Assembly (NCBI RefSeq): GCF_000332995.1
Contig: NZ_BANS01000031.1
Coordinates: 16,023-80,022 of the forward strand
Length of the DNA: 64,000 bases
Origin: Gordonia amicalis NBRC 100051 = JCM 11271
GTDB lineage: Bacteria; Actinomycetota; Actinomycetes; Mycobacteriales; Mycobacteriaceae
Direction: 5' to 3'
Below, piece by piece: positions 36,947 to 49,986 of the stretch (within the stretch, counting starts at the first letter, position 1; each line of letters starts with the position of its first letter). The notes below the pieces were generated by a model, which was not told the origin of the DNA, made no database searches, and saw only the letters and a list, made by a program, of their open reading frames with translations. The position numbers were made by a program, and so were the translations under genes.

Positions 36947-39436
36947 CTACTCCGAGGCGTCCGTCTCCTCCGGCTCGTCGGCGTTGCGGGCGATCGCGAT
37001 GACGGTGGTGCCCTCGTCGAGGTTCATCAGGCGCACACCCTTGGTCTGGCGTCCCGCCTTGCGGACCTGCTTGGCCGCGGTGCGGATGACACCGCCGCCC
37101 GAGGTGATCGCGTACAGCTCCGAGTCGTCGTCGACGATGAGCGCGCCGATGAGTTCACCGCGCCGGCGGTCGTGGGCGATGGTGAGCACACCCTTGCCGC
37201 CACGGCCCTGGACGGGGTAGTCGTCCATACCGGTGCGCTTGGCGTAACCACCCGACGTCGCGACGAGCAGGTAGGTGTCCTCGCGAACCACGTTGAGCGA
37301 CAACAGGGTGTCGTCGGTGTTGAACCGCATGCCCTGGACACCCGACGTCTGCCGGCCCATCGGACGCAAGGCCTCGTCGTCGGCGTGGAAGCGGATCGAC
37401 TGACCCTTCTGCGACACCAGCAGCAGATCGTCGTCGGCACTGCACAACTGGGCGCCGACCAGTTCGTCCTCACCGCGCAGGTTGATCGCGGCGATGCCGC
37501 CGGAGCGGTTGGAGTCGAAGTCGACGAGCTTGGACTTCTTCACCAGACCGTTGCGGGTGGCGAGCACCAGGTACGGCGCGTCCTCGTAGGTCTTGAGCTG
37601 GATGACCTGCGCGATGCGTTCCTCCGGCTGGAAGGCCAGCAGGTTGGCGACGTGCTGGCCGCGTGCGGTGCGGTTGGCCTCGGGCAGCTCGTAGGCCTTC
37701 GCCCGGTAGACCCGACCCTTGGTGGTGAAGAACAGGATCCAGTCGTGGGTCGAGCAGACGAAGAAGTGCTTGACGATGTCGTCCTGCTTGAGACCGGCAC
37801 CCTGCACGCCCTTGCCGCCGCGGCGCTGGCTGCGGTAGAGGTCGGTCTTGGTGCGCTTGGCGTAGCCGGTCTCGGTGATCGTGACGACGACGTCCTCGCG
37901 GGCGATCAGATCCTCGTCGCTGACGTCACCGTCGGCGGCGATGATCTTGGTGCGGCGCTCGTCGCCGTACTTGTCCACGACTTCCTTGAGCTCGTCGCGC
38001 ACGATGGCGCGCTGACGCTCCGGCTTGTCGAGGATGTCCTTGTAATCGGCGATCTCCAGCTCGATCTCGGCGAGCTCGTCGACGATCTTCTGACGTTCCA
38101 ACGCCGACAGGCGACGCAGCTGCATCGCCAGGATGGCGTCGGCCTGGATCTCGTCGATGTCCAGCAGCTCGATGAGGCCGGTGCGCGCGGTGTCGGTGTT
38201 GGCCGACCGGCGGATCAAGGCGATCACTTCGTCAAGCGCGTCGAGGGCTTTCACCAGACCACGCAGGATGTGTGCGCGTTCCTCGGCCTTGCGCAACCGG
38301 TACCGCGTGCGCCGCACGATGACGTCGATCTGATGCGCCACGTAGTAGCGGATCATCTGGTCGAGACGCAGGGTGCGCGGCACGCCGTCGACGATGGACA
38401 GCATGTTGGCGCCGAAGCTGGTCTGCAGCTGGCTGTGCTTGTACAGGTTGTTCAGCACTACCTTGGCCACCGCGTCACGACGCAGCGTGACCACGATGCG
38501 CATGCCGACGCGGTCCGAGGACTGGTCCTCGATCCGGCTGATGCCCTTGAGCTTTCCTTCGTTGACCTGCTCGGCGATCGACTGGATGAGGTTGTCCGGG
38601 TTGACCTGGTAGGGCAACTCGGTGACCACCAGCGTGGTGGTGCCCTTGTTCTCCTCGATGTCGACGACGCTGCGCATGCGGATGCTGCCGCGGCCGGTGG
38701 TGTAGGCGTCCTTGATTCCCTGGCTGCCGACAATCAGTCCGGCCGTGGGGAAATCGGGTCCCTTGATGCATTCCATGCAGGCGGCGAGGGTGGTCTCGTC
38801 GTCGGCGTCGTGGTTCTCGAGAGCCCAGAACACCGCGTCGGCAACCTCATTGAGGTTGTGCGGCGGCATGTTGGTGGCCATACCGACGGCGATACCGCCG
38901 GATCCGTTGATCAACAGGTTGGGTATCCGCGCGGGCAGGACCGTCGGCTCATTGGTCTTGCCGTCGTAGTTCGGCGTGAAATCGACTGTCTCCTCGGTGA
39001 TGTCACGCAACATCTCCATGGCGAGGGGGGTCAGGCGGGCCTCGGTGTAACGCATGGCGGCCGCGCCGTCGTTGCCGCGGGAACCGAAGTTGCCCTGGCC
39101 GTCGATGAGCGGATACCGCATCGACCACGGCTGGGCGAGACGTACCAGGGCGTCATAGATCGCCGTGTCACCGTGGGGGTGGTAGTTACCCATCGTCTCC
39201 GCAACGGGTTTCGCCGACTTCACGTAGCTGCGGTCGGGTCGGAAACCGGCGTCGAAGGATGCATACAGGAGTCGGCGATGCACCGGCTTCAGGCCGTCGC
39301 GCACCTCGGGGAGCGCGCGGCCCACGATCACGCTCATCGCGTAGTCGATGTAGCTCTTCTGCATCTCCTGGCCGAGATCGACAGGTTCGATGCGGTCGCC
39401 TTCACCGCCGGCGGGCGGCAGGGTGGTGTCAGTCAT
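36947..39436 (-). CDS. gyrA: DNA gyrase subunit A
   Basis: An 829-residue GyrA. Breakage-reunion domain with catalytic Tyr130 ([10 protein letters not shown]); quinolone-determining region GDTAIYD with Thr91, Ala92 and Asp95. The C-terminal beta-pinwheel carries the GyrA box QRRGGKG. Thr at 91 corresponds to Ser83 of E. coli and Ala90 of M. tuberculosis. A Glu/Asp-rich tail (EPEETDASE) closes it. It lies 44 bp after gyrB in one operon; GyrA2B2 introduces negative supercoils. Confidence 0.97.
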   Translation of the reverse strand: MTDTTLPPAGGEGDRIEPVDLGQEMQKSYIDYAMSVIVGRALPEVRDGLKPVHRRLLYASFDAGFRPDRSYVKSAKPVAETMGNYHPHGDTAIYDALVRLAQPWSMRYPLIDGQGNFGSRGNDGAAAMRYTEARLTPLAMEMLRDITEETVDFTPNYDGKTNEPTVLPARIPNLLINGSGGIAVGMATNMPPHNLNEVADAVFWALENHDADDETTLAACMECIKGPDFPTAGLIVGSQGIKDAYTTGRGSIRMRSVVDIEENKGTTTLVVTELPYQVNPDNLIQSIAEQVNEGKLKGISRIEDQSSDRVGMRIVVTLRRDAVAKVVLNNLYKHSQLQTSFGANMLSIVDGVPRTLRLDQMIRYYVAHQIDVIVRRTRYRLRKAEERAHILRGLVKALDALDEVIALIRRSANTDTARTGLIELLDIDEIQADAILAMQLRRLSALERQKIVDELAEIELEIADYKDILDKPERQRAIVRDELKEVVDKYGDERRTKIIAADGDVSDEDLIAREDVVVTITETGYAKRTKTDLYRSQRRGGKGVQGAGLKQDDIVKHFFVCSTHDWILFFTTKGRVYRAKAYELPEANRTARGQHVANLLAFQPEERIAQVIQLKTYEDAPYLVLATRNGLVKKSKLVDFDSNRSGGIAAINLRGEDELVGAQLCSADDDLLLVSQKGQSIRFHADDEALRPMGRQTSGVQGMRFNTDDTLLSLNVVREDTYLLVATSGGYAKRTGMDDYPVQGRGGKGVLTIAHDRRRGELIGALIVDDDSELYAITSGGGVIRTAAKQVRKAGRQTKGVRLMNLDEGTTVIAIARNADEPEETDASE

Positions 39437-39480
39437 TGTGGTTTCTTTCTCCGATCACTGCGAACTCATTCGATCCGTGA

Positions 39481-41885
<2,405 letters not shown>

Positions 41886-42473
41886 TCACCCGTAGGTGTC
41901 ACGGGGGCCCCTCCCCCGCACATGTCGCTCGCCTTTTCGCCACGACGGCCCCTTGGGCCCGCTGATGCGCAGGGACTTCACCACGCCGTCGCCGACCGCC
42001 GCCGCGATCTTCGCCAGGATCTGCGACTGCACGTACCGCAGCTGCGTCGCCCACGCGGTGGACTCGGCCTGCACGTGAAGTACGTTGTCCCGCAACTCGA
42101 TCGGCTTCGCATGTGCGGCGATGTCGGCGCCCACGATCGTGTCCCACATCCCGAACAGGGTGCCCTCGCCGATCTTCTCCTGCCAGCCGCGGTCCTTGGC
42201 CAGGCCGCCGACGAGACGACCGAACGGCTGGGGATCCCGCGCGTCCGGCCCCGACCCCGACCATCGCTTACGGCTCTGCGCACCCCTGGGTGTCCGGCGG
42301 ACCGGAGACGCTCGACCGCGTCCCACCGATTTCCCGGCCGCCCGCGCCGCGGCGCGCGCCTCCTCGAGGGCCTTGCGGGCACGTTCGTATCCGCCGAGTT
42401 CGCCCGGCTCGATCGGCCGGTTCGACGGCTCCCCCGCCGCGTCGGGGCGCGACCCGTGTGTTTCGTCACTCAT
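41886..42473 (-). CDS. DUF721 protein (Rv0004-like)
   Basis: A 195-residue protein: basic, disordered N-terminus (about 1-90) followed by the DUF721 domain (GWQEKIGEGTLFGMWDTIVGADIAAHAKP...ELRDNVLHVQAESTAWATQLRYVQSQILAKI). Members next to recF/gyrB are proposed nucleic-acid-binding proteins (DciA-like helicase operators). DciA loads the replicative helicase in many bacteria, so this may be the actinobacterial DciA, an inference from the family. ATG at 42473 overlaps the recF stop by 8 bases. Confidence 0.85.
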   Translation of the reverse strand: MSDETHGSRPDAAGEPSNRPIEPGELGGYERARKALEEARAAARAAGKSVGRGRASPVRRTPRGAQSRKRWSGSGPDARDPQPFGRLVGGLAKDRGWQEKIGEGTLFGMWDTIVGADIAAHAKPIELRDNVLHVQAESTAWATQLRYVQSQILAKIAAAVGDGVVKSLRISGPKGPSWRKGERHVRGRGPRDTYG

Positions 42474-43680
42474 CGGAGACCCCACTCACCGGTTCCTCGA
42501 CCCTCTCGGTCACCGCATCCGTGTCGTCCCCGACGACCGTGGACCGGCGACCGTCCTCGTCGTCGAGGACCTCGACCAAGATACGGCGACCACCGATCTC
42601 GGCCGGGATGTCATCGGCGACGGCGGCGGTGATCAGCAACTGCTCCGCGCCGGCGGTGAACTCCACGAGCTTCTCCCGACGCTTCACGTCGAGTTCGGCG
42701 AAGACGTCGTCGAGCATGATGACCGGCTCGATGCCCTCGGCGCGCGTCAACTCGACGGATCCGAGCCGCAACGCCAGGGCCAACGACCACGATTCACCGT
42801 GGGAGGCAAACCCTTTCGCCACATCAGCGCCCAGGACGATGTCGATGTCGTCGCGGTGTGGTCCGACCAGGCACATACCTCGCTCGATCTCTTTGTCGCG
42901 TAGTTCGCCCAGTCGCGCGGCGAGGACCTCGCTGATCGACTCGGCCGTGGCGGTGTCGAACTCGACCCCGCCGGCGGGCCGGTAGCGCAGCATCGCCGGC
43001 CGTGAATGCGGCGCGATCGAGGCGTAGGACCGGGTGAAATGAGGTTCCAGTTCGGCCAGGACCTGCAACCGTGCGGCCGTCACCTGACCGCCGAGATCCG
43101 CGAGTTGGCCGTCCCAGACATCGAGGGTGCTGATGACCGAGTCGGCCTGGTCCCCGCCTCGACGCAGGGCCGCGGCCGCCGTCTTGAGCAGCGCCGACCG
43201 CTGTCGCAGCACCCGGTCGTAGTCGGCACGCGCGGCCACCCAGCGGGGACCGCGCTGCGCCACGAGTTCGTCGATGAAGCGTCGCCGATCGCTCGGATCC
43301 CCACGGACCAGCGACAGATCTTCCGGCGCGAACAGCACGGTGCGCAGGATCCCGAGCAGATCGCGGGAGCGACGGGCCGGACTGCGGTTGATCGACGCCT
43401 TGTTGGCGCCTTCGGCGTTGATGCGCAGCTCCACCGTCAGTTCCCGGCCGTCGTTCTCGACGGTGGCGGTGACCAGCGCCGACGCGGATCCGGAGTGCAC
43501 CAGCGGGGCGTCGGAACTCACCCGATGGGACCGCAGCGTCGCCAGGTAGAACAAGGCCTCGAGCAGGTTGGTCTTGCCGAAGCCGTTCCGGCCGGTGAAG
43601 ACCGTCGGGCCGGGCCGCAGATCGAGGTCCACAGCCCGCCACGAGCGGAAATCCCTCAGGTGCAGCTCACGAACGAACAC
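42466..43680 (-). CDS. recF: RecF recombination mediator ATPase
   Basis: A 404-residue SMC-like ATPase: Walker A GRNGFGKTNLLEAL (about 31-44), ABC signature-like LALALRLGSVEL, Walker B VIMLDDVFAELD. It loads RecA at gaps with RecO and RecR. GTG at 43680 opens on the conserved FVRELHLRDFRSWR. It follows dnaN closely (37 bp) and overlaps the DUF721 gene. Confidence 0.95.
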   Translation of the reverse strand: MFVRELHLRDFRSWRAVDLDLRPGPTVFTGRNGFGKTNLLEALFYLATLRSHRVSSDAPLVHSGSASALVTATVENDGRELTVELRINAEGANKASINRSPARRSRDLLGILRTVLFAPEDLSLVRGDPSDRRRFIDELVAQRGPRWVAARADYDRVLRQRSALLKTAAAALRRGGDQADSVISTLDVWDGQLADLGGQVTAARLQVLAELEPHFTRSYASIAPHSRPAMLRYRPAGGVEFDTATAESISEVLAARLGELRDKEIERGMCLVGPHRDDIDIVLGADVAKGFASHGESWSLALALRLGSVELTRAEGIEPVIMLDDVFAELDVKRREKLVEFTAGAEQLLITAAVADDIPAEIGGRRILVEVLDDEDGRRSTVVGDDTDAVTERVEEPVSGVSDE

Positions 43681-43717
43681 TGTCGGTTGCGGTGATCGGC
43701 TGGGTGCGTGGTGCGGG

Positions 43718-44887
43718 TCAGCCCGGCAGGCGGACCGGCATCAGCAGGTAGCTGAACGCGCTCTCGGGGGCCACGAAGGCGCCGGATTCGTCGGCGACCG
43801 GATCCTCGCCGCTGGCCGGGCGCAGAACCGCCGGACGGCTCGGGGTGGTGAAACCGAAGTCGACGCTGTCGGCGTTGATCGCCGACAGGCCGTCCTGCAG
43901 GTAACCCGGGTTGAACGCAATGGTCAGCGGCTCGCCGCGGAACGACACCGGCAACTCTTCCTCGGCCTTGCCCGCTTCGTCGCCACCGGCGGTGAGCAGC
44001 ACGGATCCCTCGGTGAACTCCATCCGGACCTGGGCGCCCCGCTCGGCGACCAGCGCGACACGGCGGATCGCCTCGATCAGCGGAGCGCTGTCGATGGTCG
44101 CCACCGCGGTGTGGCTGGCGGGCAGCAACTGACGGAACTTCGGGAACTCTGCGTCGAGCAGACGCGTGGTGGTCTTCTTGGTCTCGCCGAGAATGCCCAG
44201 GATGCCGTCGGATCCGATGGCGGCGCCGGCGCCGAAAGCCAGCGAGACCACGCCGGTACCCTCCGCGCCGGCGGTCTTGGCACTCTCCGAAAGCGTCTTG
44301 GCCGGGACGAGAACAGCGCCCTTGGTGTCGGGGTCCGAAGGCTCCCACTGCAATTCGCGCACCGCGAGGCGGAAACGGTCGGTGGCCGCGAGGACCACGG
44401 AGTTGCCCTCGATCTCCACTCGCACGCCGGTCAGCATCGGCAGTGTGTCATCCTTGCCGGCGGCGACGGCCACCTGCGAGATCGCCTCGGCGAACAGCTG
44501 CGACGGGATGGTGCCGGTGATCGACGGGACGTCGGGCAGCTGCGGGTAGTCCTCGACCGGCATCGTCGGCAGGGAGAACTTGGCGCTACCGCAGGTGATC
44601 GCGACGCGGGAACCGTCGAGGGTCACGTCGACGGGCTTGTTGGGCAGCGCCTTGGTGATGTCGGCCAGCAGACGACCGGACACCAGCACCTGCCCGGGCT
44701 CGGCGACCTCGGCGCCCAGGTTCTCCTGGGCCGAGACCTCGTAGTCGAATCCGGAGACGGTCAGACCGGTCTCGCCGACGTTGAGCACCACGCAACCCAG
44801 GACCGGTACCGGCGGACGAGAGGGCAGGCTTCGAGCGACCCAGGCGACGGAATCAGCGAACTCGTCACGTGCGACACGGAACTTCAT
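43718..44887 (-). CDS. dnaN: DNA polymerase III sliding clamp (beta)
   Basis: A 389-residue clamp beginning [21 protein letters not shown] and ending with the typical [11 protein letters not shown]-terminus. Three clamp domains are visible with the family motifs ([45 protein letters not shown]). ATG at 44887 is fixed by the conserved N-terminus; the ribosome site is poor. It lies across the origin spacer from dnaA, same strand. Confidence 0.97.
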   Translation of the reverse strand: MKFRVARDEFADSVAWVARSLPSRPPVPVLGCVVLNVGETGLTVSGFDYEVSAQENLGAEVAEPGQVLVSGRLLADITKALPNKPVDVTLDGSRVAITCGSAKFSLPTMPVEDYPQLPDVPSITGTIPSQLFAEAISQVAVAAGKDDTLPMLTGVRVEIEGNSVVLAATDRFRLAVRELQWEPSDPDTKGAVLVPAKTLSESAKTAGAEGTGVVSLAFGAGAAIGSDGILGILGETKKTTTRLLDAEFPKFRQLLPASHTAVATIDSAPLIEAIRRVALVAERGAQVRMEFTEGSVLLTAGGDEAGKAEEELPVSFRGEPLTIAFNPGYLQDGLSAINADSVDFGFTTPSRPAVLRPASGEDPVADESGAFVAPESAFSYLLMPVRLPG

Positions 44888-45553
44888 GCTGGGAGGTTGC
44901 CCTTCTCTCTCGTGCGGATCGTCGGCATGCCGAAGCCGAAACGGCGGCATGGTCGATCACGTCCCACTTCCGGGAATCCCACTGTAGAACGCCACCGCCG
45001 ATGCCGGGATGGTTGGGGCCAAGTCAGTCCGTCCGCGACGACGGCGGCGCTCGGCCCGCGGATGGGTGTTGTGCACAGCCCTTCTTACAAAAGATTTCTC
45101 TTTAGAGAGGGATCCATCTCAGTAATAGGAACTGTGGAATCTGTGGACAACCGTGCCATCGGGCCAGTCGGACAGGGTACGGGGGTGTGTATGACCGGTG
45201 GACTGTCGTTGAGCCGAATCCCAAGAGTTTGTGGAGAAAACTTGTTGTTCGCGCGGCGTCCACCGACAGTGCACAAGTCTTCCACTGTTATCCCAAGCCG
45301 GTGCACAGCCTTCGGACGCCGAAATATGTCGTTCGCGAGGGCCCGTCGAGTGCGGGAGAACACAGAAACACGACGCGCGAGTCTCGACCCGGGGAGCAGA
45401 GTTGGGGTTCCGATCGGCCGGGGATGACCTCGATACGCAGCCGGCGCCAGATCCCTCGCGGGCCGTCCTCGGCATGTGCCGACAGACGAAACGCGCCTCC
45501 CGGGCCCGAGGGCACGAGAGGCGCGTGGAAAGCGGAGAAGAGAAGGAGCCCGC
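44888..45553. other. oriC: Chromosomal replication origin (oriC), dnaN-dnaA spacer
   Basis: A 666-bp gene-free spacer. It has DnaA boxes: perfect TGTGGACAA (45142-45150) and one-mismatch copies TTGTGCACA (45069-45077), TGTGGAGAA (45230-45238) and AGTGCACAA (45268-45276), plus weaker ones (TTATCCCAA at 45288). An AT-rich stretch at about 45080-45130 is the best unwinding-element candidate. Location between dnaA and dnaN is the standard actinobacterial origin. Confidence 0.9.
45142..45150 (-). promoter_or_regulatory. DnaA box TTGTCCACA in oriC
   Basis: Perfect match to the actinobacterial DnaA box on the minus strand, next to the AT-rich tract. Confidence 0.8.
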
Positions 45554-47089
45554 TCAGCCCACCGCACGCTGCTTGATACGCGCGGTGAGCTCCTGGACGT
45601 GGTCGTAGACCTTGCGTCGCTCGGCCATCTCCTTGCGGATCTTGCGCTCGGCGTACATGACGGTCGTGTGGTCCCGGTCGAAGGTCTCACCGATCTTGGG
45701 CAGCGACAGGTCGGTCAGCTCGCGGCACAGGTACATCGAGATCTGACGTGCCTGGGCGATGGACCGGGTCTTGCCGGGGCCGCGCAGTTCCTCGAGCGAG
45801 ACGTCGAAGTACTCGGCGGTGATCGCCAGGATGCTGGCGGCACTGACCTCGAGGGTGCCCGAGTTGGGCAGCAGTGCCTGGAGAACGACGTCCGCGAGGG
45901 ACTTGTCGAGAGCGGCGTCGTTGAGCGAGGCGAAGGCCGTCACGCGGATCAGCGCACCCTCGAGCTCGCGGATGTTGCGTTCGATCTTCGAGGCGATGAG
46001 CTCGAGAACATCGTCGGGCACGGCGATGTTGTCCATCTGCGCCTTCTTGCGCAGGATCGCGATGCGGGTTTCCAGATCCGGCGGCTGAACGTCGGTGATC
46101 AGTCCCCACTCGAACCTGGTCCGAAGCCGATCCTCAAGTGTTGCAAGCTGTTTCGGCGGACGGTCGGACGAGATGACAATCTGCTTGCTGGCGTTGTGGA
46201 GCGTGTTGAAGGTGTGGAAGAACTCCTCCTGGATACCTTCTTTACCGACCAGGAACTGGATGTCGTCGACGAGCAGCACGTCGACGTCGCGGTAGCGACG
46301 CTTGAACGCCACCCGTCGGTCGTCGCGCAGCGAGTTGATGAAGTCGTTGGTGAATTCCTCGGTCGAGACGTACTTGACGCGCATCCCGGGGAACAGACGC
46401 TGGGCGTAGTGCCCGGCCGCGTGGAGCAGGTGGGTCTTGCCCAGTCCCGACTCCCCCCAGATGAACAGCGGGTTGTACGCCCGCGCCGGGGCCTCGGACA
46501 CCGCGACCGCCGACGCATGCGCGAAGCGGTTCGACGCACCGATGACGAAGGTGTCAAAGGTGTACTTGGGGTTCAGGTTTGCGCCGGAGGGAGACGGCGC
46601 GGTCGTCGGCCGCTCGGCGAAGTACGAGGCCCAGTCGCCCGACGGCCTCCCGGTGTCGGCGCCCGGTGTCTGTCCGGTACCGGGAGTGGCCGGGAATCCG
46701 GCACCGATGGCCGCACCCGGCACCGCGGAGTAGTCGGGCGCGACCGCCGCGCCGTTGACCGCGCGAGGTTCGGGAGCGGCCGGATCCGGTACGGGTTCGT
46801 CGTTGCGCGGGGTCGCGATGCGGACACCGAGATCGACCGGCTCATTGAGATGACGACTCAGGACCGAACGGATGGTCTCCCGCAGATTCCGCTCGATCTG
46901 CTCCTGGACCAGAGCGGTCGGCACGGTGAGAAGAGCGAAACCCTCAGTGAGTGTGAGGGGACGAACCAGTGACAGCCACGCCTTCTGCTGGCGTGTCAGT
47001 GGTTCATGGTCACGTGCGGCTTCGTCGTCGTTGAGTTCGGCGACGACCTGCTGCCACACCTCACCGAATGTGTCGCGGTCTGAAGTCAC
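45554..47089 (-). CDS. dnaA: Chromosomal replication initiator DnaA
   Basis: A 511-residue DnaA. Domain I (about 1-90), a long Pro/Gly-rich domain II (about 95-180), AAA+ domain III with Walker [13 protein letters not shown] and Walker [11 protein letters not shown], and domain IV with the DNA-recognition signature [14 protein letters not shown]. Start is the GTG at 47089, preceded by AGGAGG at good distance; the frame continues 90 codons upstream without homology. It binds the boxes on both sides. Confidence 0.97.
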   Translation of the reverse strand: MTSDRDTFGEVWQQVVAELNDDEAARDHEPLTRQQKAWLSLVRPLTLTEGFALLTVPTALVQEQIERNLRETIRSVLSRHLNEPVDLGVRIATPRNDEPVPDPAAPEPRAVNGAAVAPDYSAVPGAAIGAGFPATPGTGQTPGADTGRPSGDWASYFAERPTTAPSPSGANLNPKYTFDTFVIGASNRFAHASAVAVSEAPARAYNPLFIWGESGLGKTHLLHAAGHYAQRLFPGMRVKYVSTEEFTNDFINSLRDDRRVAFKRRYRDVDVLLVDDIQFLVGKEGIQEEFFHTFNTLHNASKQIVISSDRPPKQLATLEDRLRTRFEWGLITDVQPPDLETRIAILRKKAQMDNIAVPDDVLELIASKIERNIRELEGALIRVTAFASLNDAALDKSLADVVLQALLPNSGTLEVSAASILAITAEYFDVSLEELRGPGKTRSIAQARQISMYLCRELTDLSLPKIGETFDRDHTTVMYAERKIRKEMAERRKVYDHVQELTARIKQRAVG

Positions 47090-47600
47090 GGGGCTGGCCT
47101 CCTGACCCGGAAAACTACCAGCGTTGACGAGGGCCGGGGCACCCACGTCATCAACCGCATCTCTCCACAGAGTTATCCACACCTGTGTACAACGGTGATG
47201 ACGAACTTGGGACTTTGGTCGGTAACGGTTTCCCAGGGACACATCCTGGTGTCCGGCAGGGGTTCGCGGCCGACGCTGTGACAGAACGTAACAGAGGTCT
47301 CGGCGGGGTACAAAGCGATCGGGACAATTGACTCGTTCGGACTGATTATCGCGACTCAAGTGCTTCAGAACACACCTGGTGGGACACTGTTCAGCCGGCC
47401 CGACGACCGCGTTTGATTTGAGCGCGCGCTATCAGTAGTCTCGACTGGTCATCCAGGTAGCGGATTTGCGCGGCGTTTTGTCGAGTTCGCCGAGTTCATC
47501 ACCGACACCAGTTCGGCACCGTCCTGGATCAACGACCAACGACAACATGTGGGTCACGTGCGGGTAACCGGCGTGCTCACAGGGAGCACAAGGAGTCACC
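47090..47600. other. dnaA-rpmH divergent promoter region
   Basis: A 511-bp gene-free spacer. It holds a perfect DnaA box TTATCCACA (47173-47181) and a one-mismatch TGTGTACAA (47184-47192) close upstream of dnaA, consistent with dnaA autoregulation and a second box cluster of the bipartite origin region. The rpmH side has no annotated structure beyond a GCGCGCGC-rich stretch near 47425. Confidence 0.8.
47173..47181 (+). promoter_or_regulatory. DnaA box TTATCCACA upstream of dnaA
   Basis: Perfect consensus box about 85 bases upstream of the dnaA start codon. Confidence 0.75.
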
Positions 47601-47744
47601 GTGGCCAAGGGCAAGCGTACTTTCCAGCCGAACAATCGTCGTCGTTCGCGCGTGCACGGCTTCCGTCTGCGTATGCGGACCCGCGCCGGCCGTGCGATCG
47701 TCAGCAGCCGTCGTACCAAGGGCCGCGCGAAGCTCACCGCCTGA
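47601..47744 (+). CDS. rpmH: Ribosomal protein L34
   Basis: A 47-residue L34 ([20 protein letters not shown], then [17 protein letters not shown] and TKGRAKLTA). GTG start with AAGGAG 9 bases upstream. Divergent from dnaA and first gene of the conserved rpmH-rnpA-yidD-yidC-jag series. Confidence 0.98.
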   Translation: MAKGKRTFQPNNRRRSRVHGFRLRMRTRAGRAIVSSRRTKGRAKLTA

Positions 47745-47788
47745 TCGTCGGCTACCCACCGGATCCTCGCGGTCCGGTCAGCTGATCG

Positions 47789-48220
47789 ATGACTGCGTCT
47801 TCTCATCGGATCTCTCGTGGATCCGACTTCTCACGCACCCTCAAGTCCGGTGCGCGGGTGAATGCTCGTGACTTCGTCGTACACCTGGCACCGGTCAGCT
47901 CACAGTGGCCGGATCCCACCGGGCTGCGACGCGATGTCGCCATGACAGGTGGACCCTGGCTCGGCCTTGTCGTGAGCAAGTCGGTGGGCAACGCCGTGGT
48001 CCGTCACGCCGTGGCCCGACGCCTACGGGCTGCGTTCGCGGCGACGAGGCACCTCTGCCCGACCGTCGAGACCTACGTGGTGATCCGCGCCCGACGCGGC
48101 GCCGCGGACAGGACCAGTGAAGAGCTGGCCGACCAACTGCGGTCAGCCTTCACCAGCCGCCGGGTCGCCGATATGGCGCACTCCGCGGCGGTACCCACCG
48201 GGGCCGGTGTCGGACGATGA
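47789..48220 (+). CDS. rnpA: Ribonuclease P protein component
   Basis: A 143-residue basic protein with the RnpA signature KSVGNAVVRHAVARRLRAAF and N-terminal HRISRGSDFSRTLKSGAR. It assists the RNase P RNA in tRNA 5' maturation. The stop overlaps the yidD start (ATGA). The N-terminus differs from longer homologues, but ATG at 47789 is the best start. Confidence 0.93.
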   Translation: MTASSHRISRGSDFSRTLKSGARVNARDFVVHLAPVSSQWPDPTGLRRDVAMTGGPWLGLVVSKSVGNAVVRHAVARRLRAAFAATRHLCPTVETYVVIRARRGAADRTSEELADQLRSAFTSRRVADMAHSAAVPTGAGVGR

Positions 48221-48714
48221 ACGACGCCGAGCTGGATGACCGTGGATTGGTCCCCTCCCCCACCCGGGACCCCTCCCCCACCCCGTCATCGTCGACGCCG
48301 ATCACTCGGACCGACTCGTCCGCGCCGGTGGACGATCAGCTCACCGTTCTGGCCCGGATGCGCCGAGGAGCCCACCTGCTCCCGCGCCGCACGGTCATCT
48401 TTCTCATCGAGCTCTACCGGACGTGGGTATCGCCTCTTCGCCTACCGACGTGCCGGTTCGAGCCGACCTGCTCGGGTTATGCAGTGGAAGCGCTCGAACG
48501 TCACGGTTTTCTGTACGGCTCGGCGCTGGCAACCATCCGGCTGCTCAAGTGCGGGCCGTGGCACAAGCCCGGATACGACCCGGTTCCCGACAAAGGTCCC
48601 CGTGAACTGTGGAGTGACCTCTGCAACCGGGTCCGTGAACTCTCCGGCGGGCAGCAGTCGGCCCACAGTGGCCGGAACCATCAGCCACCGTCCCGGCGGA
48701 ACGATTCCACCTAG
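48217..48714 (+). CDS. yidD: Membrane protein insertion efficiency factor YidD
   Basis: A 165-residue protein: an acidic, Pro/Ser-rich N-terminal extension (about 1-55), then the YidD domain (FLIELYRTWVSPLRLPTCRFEPTCSGYAVEALERHGFLYGSALATIRLLKCGPWHKPGYDPVP) with the two conserved Cys of CRFEPTC. It aids membrane insertion with YidC downstream. Start overlaps rnpA. Confidence 0.93.
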   Translation: MNDAELDDRGLVPSPTRDPSPTPSSSTPITRTDSSAPVDDQLTVLARMRRGAHLLPRRTVIFLIELYRTWVSPLRLPTCRFEPTCSGYAVEALERHGFLYGSALATIRLLKCGPWHKPGYDPVPDKGPRELWSDLCNRVRELSGGQQSAHSGRNHQPPSRRNDST

Positions 48715-48742
48715 AGAACAACAAGTAAGGGGTACCTGACCC

Positions 48743-49942
48743 GTGCTCGACTTCATCTACTACCCGGTGTCCGGGATCATGTGGGTGTGGCACTGGCTCT
48801 TCAGCTATGTCACGCCCGACAGTCCCGGTGGCGACGGCATCGCCTGGGCACTGTCCGTGGTGTTCCTCGTGTTCACCCTGCGCGCGATTCTGTACAAACC
48901 CTTCGTGAAGCAGATCCGCACCACGAAGAAGATGCAGGAGATCAACCCGCAGCTCCAGGCGATCCGAAAGAAGTACGCCAAGGATCGGGTCAAGATGACC
49001 GAGGAGATGCAGAAGCTCCAGAAGGAGCACGGCTTCAACCCCCTGCTCGGCTGTCTGCCGATGCTGCTGCAGATCCCGGTGTTCATCGGTCTGTTCCACG
49101 TGCTGCGTTCGTTCAACCGCATGGGCACCGGCATGGGACAGCTCGGCATGAGTGCCGCCGAGACCCGCTCGCAGGGTAACTACGTCTTCAGCGCCGATCA
49201 GGTGCAGAACTTCCTCGACGCCCGTCTGTTCGGCGTGCCGCTGTCGTCGTACCTCGTCGAGCCGTCGACAGAGTTCCAGGCGTTCGTCGAGCCGGGTGCC
49301 GCCATCGACTTCACCCGGCCGCAGATCGCCTACGTCGTTGTGCCGATGATGATCGTGGCGTCCATCGCCACCCACATGAACTCTCGAGCTTCGGTGCAGC
49401 GCCAGCCCGAGGCTGCCCTCGAGAATCCGCAGACCCGGATGATGAACAACCTCGCGCTGTACGTCTTCCCCATCGGCATTCTGGTGACGGGCCCGTTCTT
49501 CCCCGTCGCGATCCTCCTCTACTGGATGAGCAACAACATCTGGACCTACGGGCAGCAGCACCTGGTGTTCGGCAAGATCGCCAAGGAAGAGGAAGAGGCC
49601 AGGCGTCTCAAGCAGGAGAAGCTGAAGGCGAACGCTCCCAAACCGGGCGTACGTCCGGACCGTCCGAAGAAGCGCAACACAGCTGCCGACGCGTCGACCG
49701 CCTCGGACTCGACGGGTGTGTCCATGATCAAGGCGGATTCGACCGACAAGGCGGATTCGACTTCCGACTCCTCCCCCGACGGATCCTCCACGGCCGGCGC
49801 CGGCCCGGGCGCCAAGCCGAAGCCGGGACAGAAGCCGACGCGCTCAGGCGCCGGCGCGGGCCCGGCCTCCAAGAAGCAACCCTCCAACCGGGGTGGGAAG
49901 TCCACCGCCAAGCGCGGTGGAAAGCGCGGCGGCAAACGATGA
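48743..49942 (+). CDS. yidC: YidC/Oxa1 membrane protein insertase
   Basis: A 399-residue protein. Membrane helices include an N-terminal one, a second pair ([15 protein letters not shown]), the YidC-specific [21 protein letters not shown] and further C-terminal helices ([22 protein letters not shown]). The helical cytoplasmic loop ([23 protein letters not shown]) is present. A long basic Lys/Pro tail (about 280-399) likely contacts the ribosome. GTG start after AAGGGG. Confidence 0.95.
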   Translation: MLDFIYYPVSGIMWVWHWLFSYVTPDSPGGDGIAWALSVVFLVFTLRAILYKPFVKQIRTTKKMQEINPQLQAIRKKYAKDRVKMTEEMQKLQKEHGFNPLLGCLPMLLQIPVFIGLFHVLRSFNRMGTGMGQLGMSAAETRSQGNYVFSADQVQNFLDARLFGVPLSSYLVEPSTEFQAFVEPGAAIDFTRPQIAYVVVPMMIVASIATHMNSRASVQRQPEAALENPQTRMMNNLALYVFPIGILVTGPFFPVAILLYWMSNNIWTYGQQHLVFGKIAKEEEEARRLKQEKLKANAPKPGVRPDRPKKRNTAADASTASDSTGVSMIKADSTDKADSTSDSSPDGSSTAGAGPGAKPKPGQKPTRSGAGAGPASKKQPSNRGGKSTAKRGGKRGGKR

Positions 49943-49986
49943 CCGCACAGGACTTGTTCGACGAAGCACAGAGTTAGGTGAATGAG

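Noticed and set aside
45187..45576. 129-codon plus-strand frame in oriC
   Set aside because: It lies over DnaA boxes, has no ribosome site and no domain.
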